Part shown: positions 27,088 through 35,093 of the stretch, piece after piece | Numbering within the stretch: position 1 is the stretch's first letter | Layout of the letters: every line of letters starts with the position of its first letter | From: Dysgonomonas sp. UBA7710 | Lineage (GTDB): Bacteria; Bacteroidota; Bacteroidia; Bacteroidales; Dysgonomonadaceae | Length of the DNA: 64,000 nt | Reading direction: 5' to 3' | Assembly: GCF_002482385.1 (NCBI RefSeq) | Contig: NZ_DLFW01000029.1 | Location: 85,732-149,731 of the forward strand | Notes under the pieces: generated by a model | Database searches by the model: none | Seen by the model: only the letters and a program-made list of their open reading frames with translations | What the model was told of the DNA's origin: nothing | Made by a program: the position numbers and the translations under genes

Positions 27088-27771
27088 CTAATCATAAGTT
27101 TCTATCATATAACCACGCCCCTTTACTGTTTTGATAAGCTTCGCATGTCCATCCGTGTCTATCTTATTCCGCAGGTATGAAATGTATACATCCACTACAT
27201 TCGTATTCGTGTCGTAGTTTACTCCCCATACGGTATCCAGTAATTGTGTGCGGGACAATACTTTATCCTTGTTTTCCATCAGTAATTTCAATAATTTGAA
27301 TTCCTGCATTGTAAGCTTAATCTCGGTGCCTCCTCTTTCTACCCTGTGTCGGTCTTTAAAGAGTTTAAGATCATCACATTCTAATACATCGGATGCAACA
27401 TCATATTTTAACCCTGCCCTTCGGGTCAATGCATTGATATGGGCTATCAGCTCCCTGAGAAGAAACGGCTTGTTCAGATAATCATCTGCTCCACAGTCCA
27501 GCGCCCTAATTTTGTCTTCTGCATCTCCCAGCGCGCTGATAACAAGTATGGGAGTGTTGATTTTTTTATAACGCGTATATTGTAGTAATTCGATACCATC
27601 TATATCTGGTAACATAATGTCCAGCAAAATCAGGCTCCATTCTTTTTCGCTGATCAGGCGGCGGGCATCTACTCCATTTTCGGCTAGTACAACAGAATAT
27701 CCGGTTTCTTCCAGACCTTTCACCACAAATTCACTGATGCGGTGATTGTCTTCTATTAATAAAATCTCCAT
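27088..27771 (-). CDS. OmpR/PhoB-family response regulator
   Basis: I start it at 27771 (MEILLIEDNHRISEF), 227 residues; an in-frame ATG 13 codons upstream would add residues not typical of the family. The receiver has the acidic pocket (IEDN), phospho-acceptor Asp in LLDIMLPDIDG and Lys in LNKPF. The C-terminal winged helix has LTMQEFKLLKLLMENKDKVLSR, RTQLLDTVWG and VDVYISYLRNKID. It is the DNA-binding partner of the downstream kinase. A weak -7-like TACTTTTA lies at 27792-27799 with TTTG near 27817-27820. Confidence 0.93.
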   Translation of the reverse strand: MEILLIEDNHRISEFVVKGLEETGYSVVLAENGVDARRLISEKEWSLILLDIMLPDIDGIELLQYTRYKKINTPILVISALGDAEDKIRALDCGADDYLNKPFLLRELIAHINALTRRAGLKYDVASDVLECDDLKLFKDRHRVERGGTEIKLTMQEFKLLKLLMENKDKVLSRTQLLDTVWGVNYDTNTNVVDVYISYLRNKIDTDGHAKLIKTVKGRGYMIETYD

Positions 27772-27885
27772 AACACATAGTTTTTGAATTATAAAAGTAA
27801 CGATTTTCAATTAATGCAAATCTTATATTGAATTAAAACATTCAATTGTTCTTCTGTGCAGTCATAAATTAGTTATGCTTATTGT

Positions 27886-28172
27886 TCAATAGTAAAAAAG
27901 GTAACAAAAGTAACAGTTTTTTCAGTGAACAGTTAACGGTCATCAGTCAACAACTTGTATCTCGTATCCCGTTTACTTGTAACTATTTTCAAAAAAGTAA
28001 CAACCAACGGTCACAGGAGCGAAGCGTATGTAAAAGTAACACTTTTTCTACCTATTACTTTTTACTCTCTTTGTAGCCTCCTCTTGGGGAGGTTGGAGGG
28101 GCCAATCAAGGCTTCAAAGAATTCTATCAGCTAACAGCTAAATGCTATTGGCTCCAATTACATAGATAAATT
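27886..28172 (-). repeat. Composite intergenic repeat, copy B (287 bp, inverted, lacks the nested element)
   Basis: Read on the minus strand it follows copies A and C from the TTTATCTATGTAA lead-in through TTGATTGGCC, ACATACGCTTCGCTCCTGTG and ACGGGATACGAGATAC to GTTACCTTTTTTACTATTG. Where A and C carry the inverted-repeat element, B has only a short GC-rich hairpin (TTGGCCCCTCCAACC to AGGAGGCTAC), so it looks like an empty site. It fills most of the gap between the response regulator and the esterase; the rest holds the esterase promoter. Confidence 0.88.
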
Positions 28173-28210
28173 TTTCAAGAGATATTGCTATTCGTTGTGC
28201 TTATTACATT

Positions 28211-28241
28211 TTTGATTTAAACCTTAAAATATCTATCTTTG
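28211..28241 (+). promoter_or_regulatory. Canonical Bacteroidota promoter for the esterase gene
   Basis: TTTG at 28211-28214, a 19-nt spacer and TATCTTTG at 28234-28241 match the -33/-7 consensus, 29 bp before the ATG at 28271. Confidence 0.8.
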
Positions 28242-28270
28242 AGAAATCTGATTTTTAAAATTTGACCAAA

Positions 28271-29155
28271 ATGATAAACACCCGTCAATTATTAGTGGCA
28301 AGTACTTTGCTACTATTTACATGTGTAAATATGAATGCTCAGAAGGTTGTGAAGTTATGGGGAACAAAACCTCCGACAAGTAATGAAATAACAGAAGCCG
28401 AAAAGTATGAGAGAGATGGCGGCTGGGTTATAAATGTATCTTCTCCTGAACTTTCGGTCTACCAACCTGATAAAGCGAAAAGTACGGGAATGGCTGTTGT
28501 GATATGTCCCGGAGGGGGATATGCGGGACTGGCTATCGAGCATGAGGGCGTGCAGTTTGCACAATGGCTCAATGGGCAGGGAATAACTGCCGCTATACTT
28601 AAATACCGAATGCCAAATAAACATAAGGAAATCCCATTGGACGATGCGCAACAGGCCATACGTTATATGCGCGAGCATGCAGGTGAACTAGGTGTCGATG
28701 CAAATGAAATCGGTATCGCAGGTTTTTCTGCAGGCGGGCATCTGGCTGCGACAGCCTCCACCCATTATGCGATAAAGGGAACAAGTACAAGACCGGACTT
28801 TTCAATCCTTTTCTATCCTGTTATCACGATGGAAGTGGCTACGCATGGAGGTTCCAAGTTGAATTTATTGGGAGATAAGCCTTCTGTTACCGATGTGCAT
28901 GCTTTTTCTAACGAAAAGCAGGTAAATGTGAACACTCCGCCTGCAATATTGTTATTGAGTGATGACGATAAGGCGGTTCCGCCGGCTAATAGTATATTAT
29001 ATTATAATGCTCTGAAGCAGAATGATGTGCCGGCAACAATGTACATATTCCCTGAAGGTGGACATGGCTGGGGTATGAGAGAGAATTTCAAATATCATAC
29101 CCAAATGCTGGACCTGTTGGCTATGTGGCTGAAAGATATACAAAACAAACAATAA
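28271..29155 (+). CDS. Exported alpha/beta-hydrolase, acetyl-xylan-esterase-like
   Basis: The start at ATG 28271 gives 294 residues with a signal peptide ending at NMNAQ. The fold motifs are the oxyanion-hole ICPGGGYAGLA, nucleophile elbow GFSAGGHLAA, the acid in LLSDDDKAVPP and His in EGGHGWGM. Such BD-FAE/Axe-type esterases remove acetyl or aryl ester groups from polysaccharides, but the exact substrate is not readable. It is followed 27 bp later by icd; with no terminator between them the two may be co-transcribed. Confidence 0.88.
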   Translation: MINTRQLLVASTLLLFTCVNMNAQKVVKLWGTKPPTSNEITEAEKYERDGGWVINVSSPELSVYQPDKAKSTGMAVVICPGGGYAGLAIEHEGVQFAQWLNGQGITAAILKYRMPNKHKEIPLDDAQQAIRYMREHAGELGVDANEIGIAGFSAGGHLAATASTHYAIKGTSTRPDFSILFYPVITMEVATHGGSKLNLLGDKPSVTDVHAFSNEKQVNVNTPPAILLLSDDDKAVPPANSILYYNALKQNDVPATMYIFPEGGHGWGMRENFKYHTQMLDLLAMWLKDIQNKQ

Positions 29156-29182
29156 TATTTAATCAAAACCAATATAAGTAAG

Positions 29183-30406
29183 ATGCAAAAAATAAAAGTA
29201 GCGAATCCCATTGTAGAGATGGACGGAGATGAAATGACCCGCATCATCTGGCAATATATTAAGGATAAACTAATTCTCCCTTATGTAGAAATCGACCTGA
29301 AATATTACGACCTGAGCATTCAGAACCGTGATGCAACAGACGATCAGGTAACAATAGACAGTGCAGAGGCTACAAAAAAATACAAAGTAGCCGTAAAATG
29401 TGCCACTATTACTCCGGATGAGGCACGTGTAGAGGAATTCGGTCTGAAAAAGATGTGGAAATCTCCCAATGGTACTATCCGTAATATAATAGGGGGTACA
29501 GTTTTCCGCGAACCGATTATTATCAGCAATATCCCGCGTTTAGTGAATACATGGACGCAGCCGATTATTATCGGGCGTCATGCACATGCCGATCAATATA
29601 AAGCCACCGATTTTGTTACAAAAGGGAAAGGTACCTTGACCCTTACGTTTACGCCGGAAGAGGGTGAACCTCAGTCATACACTGTCTATAACTACAGTGG
29701 TGATGGTGTGGCTATGGGTATGTACAATACGGATGAATCTATATACGGGTTTGCTCACTCTTGTTTCAGGCTTGCGTTACAAAAGAAATATCCGTTGTAT
29801 CTATCCACGAAAAATACAATATTGAAGGCTTATGACGGCCGCTTTAAAGATATATTTCAGGAAGTCTATGAAAATGACTATAAAGCTGGATATGCGAAAG
29901 CCGGAATTACATATGAACACCGCCTGATAGATGATATGGTGGCTTCCGCCCTGAAATGGAACGGAGGTTTTGTCTGGGCTTGTAAAAACTACGATGGAGA
30001 TGTACAGTCCGATACAGTGGCGCAGGGCTTCGGCTCTCTCGGGTTGATGACTTCGGTGCTGCTTACTCCCGACGGGCAGATAATGGAAGCGGAAGCTGCT
30101 CATGGAACGGTAACGCGCCACTATCGTCAGCATCAGCAAGGTAAAGAGACATCCACGAATCCAATAGCTTCTATCTTTGCATGGACAAGAGGTCTGGCAC
30201 ATCGCGGTAAGCTTGATGGAAATCAACCTTTGGTCGATTTTGCCGATAAGTTAGAGCAAACCTGTATAGAAGTAGTAGAGCAGGGTAAAATGACTAAAGA
30301 TCTGGCCTTGCTTGTATATGGGGACAAAATGGAGCGTTCAAATTATCTGAATACGGAAGACTTTTTGGATGCAATCAGCCGGGCATTGCAGATTAAATTG
30401 GCGTAA
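29183..30406 (+). CDS. icd: NADP-dependent isocitrate dehydrogenase
   Basis: The 407-residue protein matches the homodimeric IDH type shared with eukaryotic cytosolic enzymes rather than the E. coli type. Motifs include NPIVEMDGDEMTRIIW, KCATITPDEARVEEF, WKSPNGTIRNIIGGTVFREPI, IIIGRHAHADQYKATDFV, DDMVASALKWNGGFVWACKNYDGDVQSD and EAAHGTVTRHYRQHQQG. It oxidatively decarboxylates isocitrate to 2-oxoglutarate in the cytoplasm and supplies NADPH and glutamate precursors. Confidence 0.96.
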   Translation: MQKIKVANPIVEMDGDEMTRIIWQYIKDKLILPYVEIDLKYYDLSIQNRDATDDQVTIDSAEATKKYKVAVKCATITPDEARVEEFGLKKMWKSPNGTIRNIIGGTVFREPIIISNIPRLVNTWTQPIIIGRHAHADQYKATDFVTKGKGTLTLTFTPEEGEPQSYTVYNYSGDGVAMGMYNTDESIYGFAHSCFRLALQKKYPLYLSTKNTILKAYDGRFKDIFQEVYENDYKAGYAKAGITYEHRLIDDMVASALKWNGGFVWACKNYDGDVQSDTVAQGFGSLGLMTSVLLTPDGQIMEAEAAHGTVTRHYRQHQQGKETSTNPIASIFAWTRGLAHRGKLDGNQPLVDFADKLEQTCIEVVEQGKMTKDLALLVYGDKMERSNYLNTEDFLDAISRALQIKLA

Positions 30407-30470
30407 TGATCGGATGAAATAATGGGAACTTCATATAAACATGTTTAAATGTCAAACAGTTATGTGTCTC

Positions 30471-30515
30471 CCTTCTGTGTTTTGCGCAAAACTTTGTGTT
30501 CTTTGTGGTTAAATC
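30471..30515. repeat. CTTTGTGTTCTTTGTGG-type intergenic motif
   Basis: A motif with GTTTTGCGCAAAAC (a perfect palindrome) and CTTTGTGTTCTTTGTGG lies in the gap between icd and the patatin gene. It resembles the CGCAAAGACGC motif in copy A. Confidence 0.5.
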
Positions 30516-30576
30516 TTCGTTTTTACCAGAAAGGGCACAAAGAAAAAGCAAAAGTAGAATTACACTCTTAAAGTGT

Positions 30577-31401
30577 TTATAGGTGTCTTTCTGTCGGTTG
30601 TACTGCAAGATAGGGAAAGTCCTTTAATAATGCATCTTCATTGTCTTTGAAAAATGCCATAGTCAACTCATAACCGGTCTGATATATCTCTTCCACATGG
30701 TCGAGGTCGAACATTGAATACCGCGAGAGCGAGACCGATTCTATCAGGTAATCGCACAGATTGCGGTCAAGTAGCGTGTTCGAACCGGACATGTAGTGGA
30801 ACGATCGCTCTGCAATGTACTTTATGGAACTGCGGAATTCAGACTTGGTGATCGGACTTACATTTACACCGATTATCTTTGCGCATTCGCGGCGTATCGT
30901 CGAAACCGGGAAGTTCTTGAATAACCCTCCGTCTACATAGTAATGTTTATTGATTTCCACAGGCCTGAATATGATCGGGACAGAACACGAGGCTATCACT
31001 GCCGGTATTAACGGGCCGGAGGTAAATACCATGCTTTCGCCATGTTCTATGTCCGTAGCCAGCACATGTAAGGGAATTTTCAGATCTTCAAAGTTTTTTG
31101 ATTTTAAGTGCTTTTTCAGAAAAGACTGGAAGCCTTGACTTTTAAAGAACCCTCCATGAGGTATTGCAAATTCGGCAAACTCGCGAAAAACCTTTTTTTT
31201 GAAGAATGATATTATCTCTTCGGGCGTGTGTCCGTCTGCATATAGTACTCCGGCAAAGGCTCCCGCACTGGTACCTGATATCACTTCAGGATAAAGTCCT
31301 CTCTCATTGAGTGCCTGTAGTACACCAAGGTGGGCGAAACCTTTTGCTCCTCCTCCACTCAGAGCTATTCCCAGCTTATATATATTCTTTTCGGAGCTCA
31401 T
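30577..31401 (-). CDS. Patatin-like phospholipase
   Basis: The 274-residue protein has no signal peptide. It carries the oxyanion motif GGGAKGFAHLG, the nucleophile elbow GTSAG (S45) and the catalytic Asp in VDGGLFKNFP (D157), making the Ser-Asp dyad of bacterial patatins of the RssA/NTE type. These hydrolyse acyl esters of phospholipids on the cytoplasmic side. It is convergent with icd. Confidence 0.92.
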   Translation of the reverse strand: MSSEKNIYKLGIALSGGGAKGFAHLGVLQALNERGLYPEVISGTSAGAFAGVLYADGHTPEEIISFFKKKVFREFAEFAIPHGGFFKSQGFQSFLKKHLKSKNFEDLKIPLHVLATDIEHGESMVFTSGPLIPAVIASCSVPIIFRPVEINKHYYVDGGLFKNFPVSTIRRECAKIIGVNVSPITKSEFRSSIKYIAERSFHYMSGSNTLLDRNLCDYLIESVSLSRYSMFDLDHVEEIYQTGYELTMAFFKDNEDALLKDFPYLAVQPTERHL

Positions 31402-31541
31402 CTATTGTGTGACACTGAATTTAATTCAGAGCAAATTTAGTTATAATCCTTTTACCTATGAAACTGTTGGAGCAATAAATTAAAAAGTGAAGATGATCTT
31501 AATAATAAGACGATTGAATCCGGTTGCAGATTCTTATACAA

Positions 31542-31580
31542 TAAAAAAAGACCCCGTTTCGATGTGCCAAAGCGGGGTCT
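31542..31580 (-). terminator. Rho-independent terminator of the RNase G gene
   Basis: Stem AGACCCCGTTT (31549-31559) pairs with AAGCGGGGTCT (31570-31580), with one G-T pair. A run of seven As at 31543-31549 gives the U tract on the minus-strand transcript, 20 bp after the stop at 31600. Confidence 0.85.
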
Positions 31581-31599
31581 CATGTATTTTAGGTAATAA

Positions 31600-33174
31600 T
31601 TATTTTACTTCAAACTCTTGTTTCATATCTATTTCTTCTTTGTTCTCATCATAAAAATGATATTCGAGAAGAGCCAGATTCTGGTTTGGTAATATTTTTA
31701 TTCCCATACTGTATCTCCATTTCCACTGCCATTTGAGGGAAACAAGACCTTGATTGATAAACGCTGCAACGTATGGATGTACGTGCAAGGTAAATTTCTT
31801 CACTTTCAGATCTTTCACAAGATAACTGATTTTCATACGCAAGGTGTCTGTGAATAATATAGATGGCCTTATTTCTCCTTTTCCGAAACAGTTGGGACAA
31901 ATCTCGGTTGTGGTGATTTCCATTTCAGGGCGAACGCGCTGCCTTGTGATTTGCATCAATCCAAATTTACTCAAAGGTAAAATGTTGTGCTTGGCGCGGT
32001 CGTTGGCCATCAATTCCTGCATTCTTGTTATCAGTTGACTGCGGTGCTCGCCTTCAGTCATATCTATAAAGTCGATTACGATTATGCCCCCCATATCCCG
32101 TAATCTTAGCTGTCTGGTAATTTCTTCTGCTGCCGCGGAATTCACTTCCCAGGCGTTATTTTCTTGTCCGGCTTCCGGATTCTTAGACCTGTTACCGCTA
32201 TTTACGTCTATTACGTGTAATGCTTCCGTGTGTTCTATAATCAGATATGCTCCATTGCGGAATGTCACCGTTTTTCCAAAAAGTGCTTTTATTTGTTTTG
32301 TAACGCCGAAGTTGTCGAATATGGTGAGGCCACCATCATATTGTTTTACAATATTTTTCTTTTCGGGAGCAATGAATGAAATATAGTCTTTTATCTGATT
32401 ACATGTATCGGGATCATTTACATGAATCTCTTGAAAGCTAGGGTTGAATACGTCGCGCAAAAGTGCAACAATACGTCCGGTTTCTTCAAAGACGAGTGTC
32501 GGCAATTTGCTTTTTTGTATTTTGGGTAGGTTGTCATCCCATCGCTTTACGAGTGTTTTCAGCTCAGTATCCAGGTCGGCTACTTTTTTGCCTTCGGCTA
32601 CAGTTCTGACTATTACGCCGAAGTTTTTAGGCTTTATGCTCTGTATCAGCTGGCGTAGTCGGGCTCGTTCTTCCTTCGACTTTATTTTTTGCGATACGGA
32701 GACTTTATCGTTGAAAGGTATAACAACAAGGAAACGTCCGGCCAGGGACAATTCCGATGTAAGGCGGGGGCCTTTTGTCGATATAGGTTCTTTGGCTATT
32801 TGTACCAGGATTTCCTGTCCGGGTTTCAGTATGTCGCTGATAGATCCATCCTTTTCGATATCATTCTCCAGTTTCATCTTGGAGATGTTCGGGAATTTTT
32901 TCTTGTCAGCAAGTGCCTGTTTGTAGAACTTATCAACAGATTTGAATTGAGCACCAAGATCTAAATAGTGAAGAAAAGCGTCCTTTTTGTATCCAATGTC
33001 TACAAAAGCAGCGTTTAGTCCGGGCATAAGCTTTTTTACTTTGCCGGCATAGATGTTCCCTACCGCGTATGAAGCGTCTCTTCCTTCTTTTTGCAGTTCG
33101 ACAAGCTTTTTGTCTTCAAGTACTGCTATCGAGACTTCATTGGGCTGAACATCGACTACTAGTTCGCTATTCAT
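31600..33174 (-). CDS. rng: Ribonuclease G/E family endoribonuclease
   Basis: The 524-residue protein has the RNase E/G catalytic layout: N-terminal strands, an S1 domain (VGNIYAGKVKKLMPGLNAAFVDIGYKKDAFLHY), the 5'-sensor region and a DNase I-like domain. The metal-binding aspartates lie in HVIDVNSGNRS and IVIDFIDM, and the Zn-link Cys pair in CPNCFGKGEI. It processes rRNA ends and starts mRNA decay in the cytoplasm. The long scaffold tail of RNase E is absent, so it is RNase G-like. Confidence 0.95.
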   Translation of the reverse strand: MNSELVVDVQPNEVSIAVLEDKKLVELQKEGRDASYAVGNIYAGKVKKLMPGLNAAFVDIGYKKDAFLHYLDLGAQFKSVDKFYKQALADKKKFPNISKMKLENDIEKDGSISDILKPGQEILVQIAKEPISTKGPRLTSELSLAGRFLVVIPFNDKVSVSQKIKSKEERARLRQLIQSIKPKNFGVIVRTVAEGKKVADLDTELKTLVKRWDDNLPKIQKSKLPTLVFEETGRIVALLRDVFNPSFQEIHVNDPDTCNQIKDYISFIAPEKKNIVKQYDGGLTIFDNFGVTKQIKALFGKTVTFRNGAYLIIEHTEALHVIDVNSGNRSKNPEAGQENNAWEVNSAAAEEITRQLRLRDMGGIIVIDFIDMTEGEHRSQLITRMQELMANDRAKHNILPLSKFGLMQITRQRVRPEMEITTTEICPNCFGKGEIRPSILFTDTLRMKISYLVKDLKVKKFTLHVHPYVAAFINQGLVSLKWQWKWRYSMGIKILPNQNLALLEYHFYDENKEEIDMKQEFEVK

Positions 33175-33282
33175 AACTATAATTTAGAAGTTGAAAATTA
33201 GATTTAAATATATTCAGTATTTAAACCTGAAAATAGGGTTGCTTCTTTGTGCACAAGAAGCGGGTTGCGTATAATACACAAA

Positions 33283-33319
33283 GAACAAACTTAAAATTCA
33301 ACAATTTGTAAGTTTGTTC
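33283..33319 (-). terminator. Hairpin downstream of the small basic protein gene
   Basis: A perfect 11-bp stem, GAACAAACTTA (33283-33293) with its complement at 33309-33319, lies 33 bp after the stop of the 30-residue gene on the minus strand. The following bases read TTTGTGTATT, so the U tract is poor. It may be a terminator or an mRNA-end stabiliser. A second small stem, GCTTCTT/AAGAAGC, lies at 33241-33261. Confidence 0.5.
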
Positions 33320-33351
33320 CTGTATATTTCTGTTAAAGAAAGAAATAAGGC

Positions 33352-33444
33352 TTATTTTTTCTTCTTATGCCTGTTCTTTCTCAGTCTTTTTTTGCGCTTA
33401 TGCGTAGACATTTTATGTCTTTTTCTTTTCTTTCCGCTTGGCAT
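33352..33444 (-). CDS. 30-residue basic AURKAIP1/COX24-type ribosomal protein
   Basis: ATG at 33444, stop TAA at 33354-33352. The peptide begins MPSGKKRKRHKMSTHKRKKR and ends in a Lys run; nearly all residues are Lys, Arg or His. This is the short protein annotated in Bacteroidota as AURKAIP1/COX24 domain-containing, related to mitochondrial small-subunit mS38. From that family I infer binding to rRNA of the small ribosomal subunit. It lies 42 bp downstream of the HU gene and is probably co-transcribed with it. No Shine-Dalgarno is visible, as is usual in this phylum. Its size makes it easy to miss. Confidence 0.85.
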   Translation of the reverse strand: MPSGKKRKRHKMSTHKRKKRLRKNRHKKKK

Positions 33445-33486
33445 GTTATTTATATATTTAGTAATTAATAATTATGTACGTCTCAA

Positions 33487-33762
33487 TTACTTTCTTACCT
33501 GGATTACGAAAGTTTTAGCCGGTTTGAATGCCGGAATTGAATGTGCAGGTATAATGATAGTCGTGTTTTTAGAGATGTTACGAGCTGTTTTTTGAGCTCT
33601 TGTCTTCACGATGAAACTACCGAAACCTCTTAAATAAACATTTTCATTCTTGCTCAGGGAGTCTTTGACTACGTCCATGAATGATTCAACTGTTTTCAAT
33701 ACAGTCGCTTTGTCTATGCCTGTATTTTTCGCAATCTCGTTAACGATGTCAGCTTTTGTCAT
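33487..33762 (-). CDS. HU/IHF-family DNA-binding protein
   Basis: The 91-residue protein matches HU across its length: MTKADIVNEIAKNTGIDKATV, FMDVVKDSLSKNENVYLRGFGSF and the beta-arm region ARNISKNTTIIIPAHSIPAFKPAKTF. It bends and compacts DNA as a dimer. A -7 element TATATTTG lies on the minus strand at 33807-33814. Confidence 0.95.
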   Translation of the reverse strand: MTKADIVNEIAKNTGIDKATVLKTVESFMDVVKDSLSKNENVYLRGFGSFIVKTRAQKTARNISKNTTIIIPAHSIPAFKPAKTFVIQVRK

Positions 33763-33806
33763 TTTCTTATTTTTTTTAGATTCAAAACAATTAATTTTTT
33801 GGACTG

Positions 33807-33814
33807 CAAATATA
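33807..33814 (-). promoter_or_regulatory. -7 promoter element (TATATTTG) of the HU gene
   Basis: CAAATATA on the plus strand, 45 bp before the HU start. It lies only 12 bp from the divergent mutY -7 element. Confidence 0.65.
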
Positions 33815-33826
33815 TAGCTTTTTATT

Positions 33827-33834
33827 TACCTTTG
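33827..33834 (+). promoter_or_regulatory. -7 promoter element (TACCTTTG) of mutY
   Basis: It matches TAnnTTTG and implies a leader of about 80 nt before mutY. Its upstream half overlaps the HU promoter. Confidence 0.6.
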
Positions 33835-33919
33835 AAACAAATAATAACCATTTTTTCTAAATAATGAAGAAATTAACTTTCGGCGACAACTGATTTTTGC
33901 TTATTGTAAATAATTGTAA

Positions 33920-34996
33920 ATGAGTACAGAAAAAGATTTGAGATTAAGTTCTATATTAATAAGGTGGTATGAGCGGAATAAGCGGGAGTTGCCCTGGCGT
34001 GATACTACAGACCCATATATTATCTGGATTTCAGAAATTATATTGCAGCAAACCCGTGTAGATCAGGGATATGCGTATTTTAACCGGTTTGTAAAAAGAT
34101 TTCCGTCTGTAGGTTTATTGGCGCAGGCCGAAGAAGATGAGGTGTTGAAGCTTTGGCAGGGTCTGGGCTATTATAGCCGTGCGCGTAATCTCCATGCAGC
34201 CGCAAAAATGGTTTTGGATAAATATCATGGAATTTTTCCACGTGGCTATACGGATGTTTTGAGCCTGAAAGGGGTGGGGGAGTACACGGCTGCCGCAATT
34301 GTATCCTTTGCCTATAATCAGCCGCATGCTGTTGTCGACGGTAATGCATTCAGGGTGCTGTCGCGTATATTTGCAGTGGAGGAGCCTATAGATAGTACAA
34401 GAGGAAAGAAGCTGTTCTCTCAGCTTGCTCAGGAACTCCTTGATGATAAAAGGGCGGGTTTGCACAATCAGGCTGTTATGGAATTTGGAGCATTGCAGTG
34501 TGTGCCTGTGTCGCCTGATTGTAACAATTGCCCGGCTTCGGTAATGTGCCTTGCATATGCACAATCTAAAGTGAATGTATATCCGGTTAAAGCCGGGAAA
34601 CAAAAGGTTCGTTCCCGCTTTTTCAATTATTTCGATGTCCGGTCCGGCGATGGGCATATGCTTCTGCACAAGCGTACGGCTAAAGATATCTGGCAGGGTT
34701 TATATGAACTCCCATTGATAGAAACCGTGCAGGCTATGCCTGTGGAAGAATTACAGAGGACAGATAGTTTCAGGCGTATATTCAAAAATGGTGATGAACT
34801 TCATGTTAAATATATAACACAAATGAAGCATGTCCTTTCTCATCAGACTATATATGCAACATTTTATCGGGTTACGATCTCGGCAATGCCGGATAATGAT
34901 GAATACTTGGGGATGAAGGTGGAAGATGCTGGGGAGTATCCTGTGTCGCGTTTGGTGCATAAGTATCTGGAGTCTGAAGGCTTCTCCAATGGTTAA
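33920..34996 (+). CDS. mutY: A/G-specific adenine DNA glycosylase MutY
   Basis: The 358-residue protein has catalytic E39 in SEIILQQTRV, the HhH motif LKGVGEYTAAAI, catalytic D140 in VVDGN and the [4Fe-4S] ligands C194, C201, C204 and C210 (C-X6-C-X2-C-X5-C). A C-terminal NUDIX-like 8-oxoG recognition domain follows, with MKHVLSHQTIYATFY. It removes adenine mispaired with 8-oxoguanine. Confidence 0.96.
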   Translation: MSTEKDLRLSSILIRWYERNKRELPWRDTTDPYIIWISEIILQQTRVDQGYAYFNRFVKRFPSVGLLAQAEEDEVLKLWQGLGYYSRARNLHAAAKMVLDKYHGIFPRGYTDVLSLKGVGEYTAAAIVSFAYNQPHAVVDGNAFRVLSRIFAVEEPIDSTRGKKLFSQLAQELLDDKRAGLHNQAVMEFGALQCVPVSPDCNNCPASVMCLAYAQSKVNVYPVKAGKQKVRSRFFNYFDVRSGDGHMLLHKRTAKDIWQGLYELPLIETVQAMPVEELQRTDSFRRIFKNGDELHVKYITQMKHVLSHQTIYATFYRVTISAMPDNDEYLGMKVEDAGEYPVSRLVHKYLESEGFSNG

Positions 34997-35024
34997 TTGG
35001 GCTAAGAGTATAATATATTCGCAC

Positions 35025-35056
35025 TTTGTGTTAATTATTTTAAAAATATAACTTTG
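35025..35056 (+). promoter_or_regulatory. Canonical promoter upstream of the first GT-C gene
   Basis: TTTG (35025-35028), a 20-nt spacer and TAACTTTG (35049-35056), 37 bp before the start at 35094. Confidence 0.8.
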
Positions 35057-35093
35057 TAGCCGGATGAGTGAAAATTTATAATCTGTGGATTAA

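Noticed and set aside
32444..32926. A 160-codon plus-strand open frame
   Set aside because: It is antisense to RNase G, whose catalytic domains occupy the same bases.
30577..33174. A toxin-antitoxin or defence module
   Set aside because: The patatin and RNase G genes are separate single-gene units with normal housekeeping features and their own terminator; no partner nucleotidyltransferase or sensor gene is present.
33314..33595. A 93-codon plus-strand open frame rich in Phe and Leu
   Set aside because: It is antisense to the poly-Lys/Arg small protein and to the HU gene; Lys codons read backwards give Phe/Leu.
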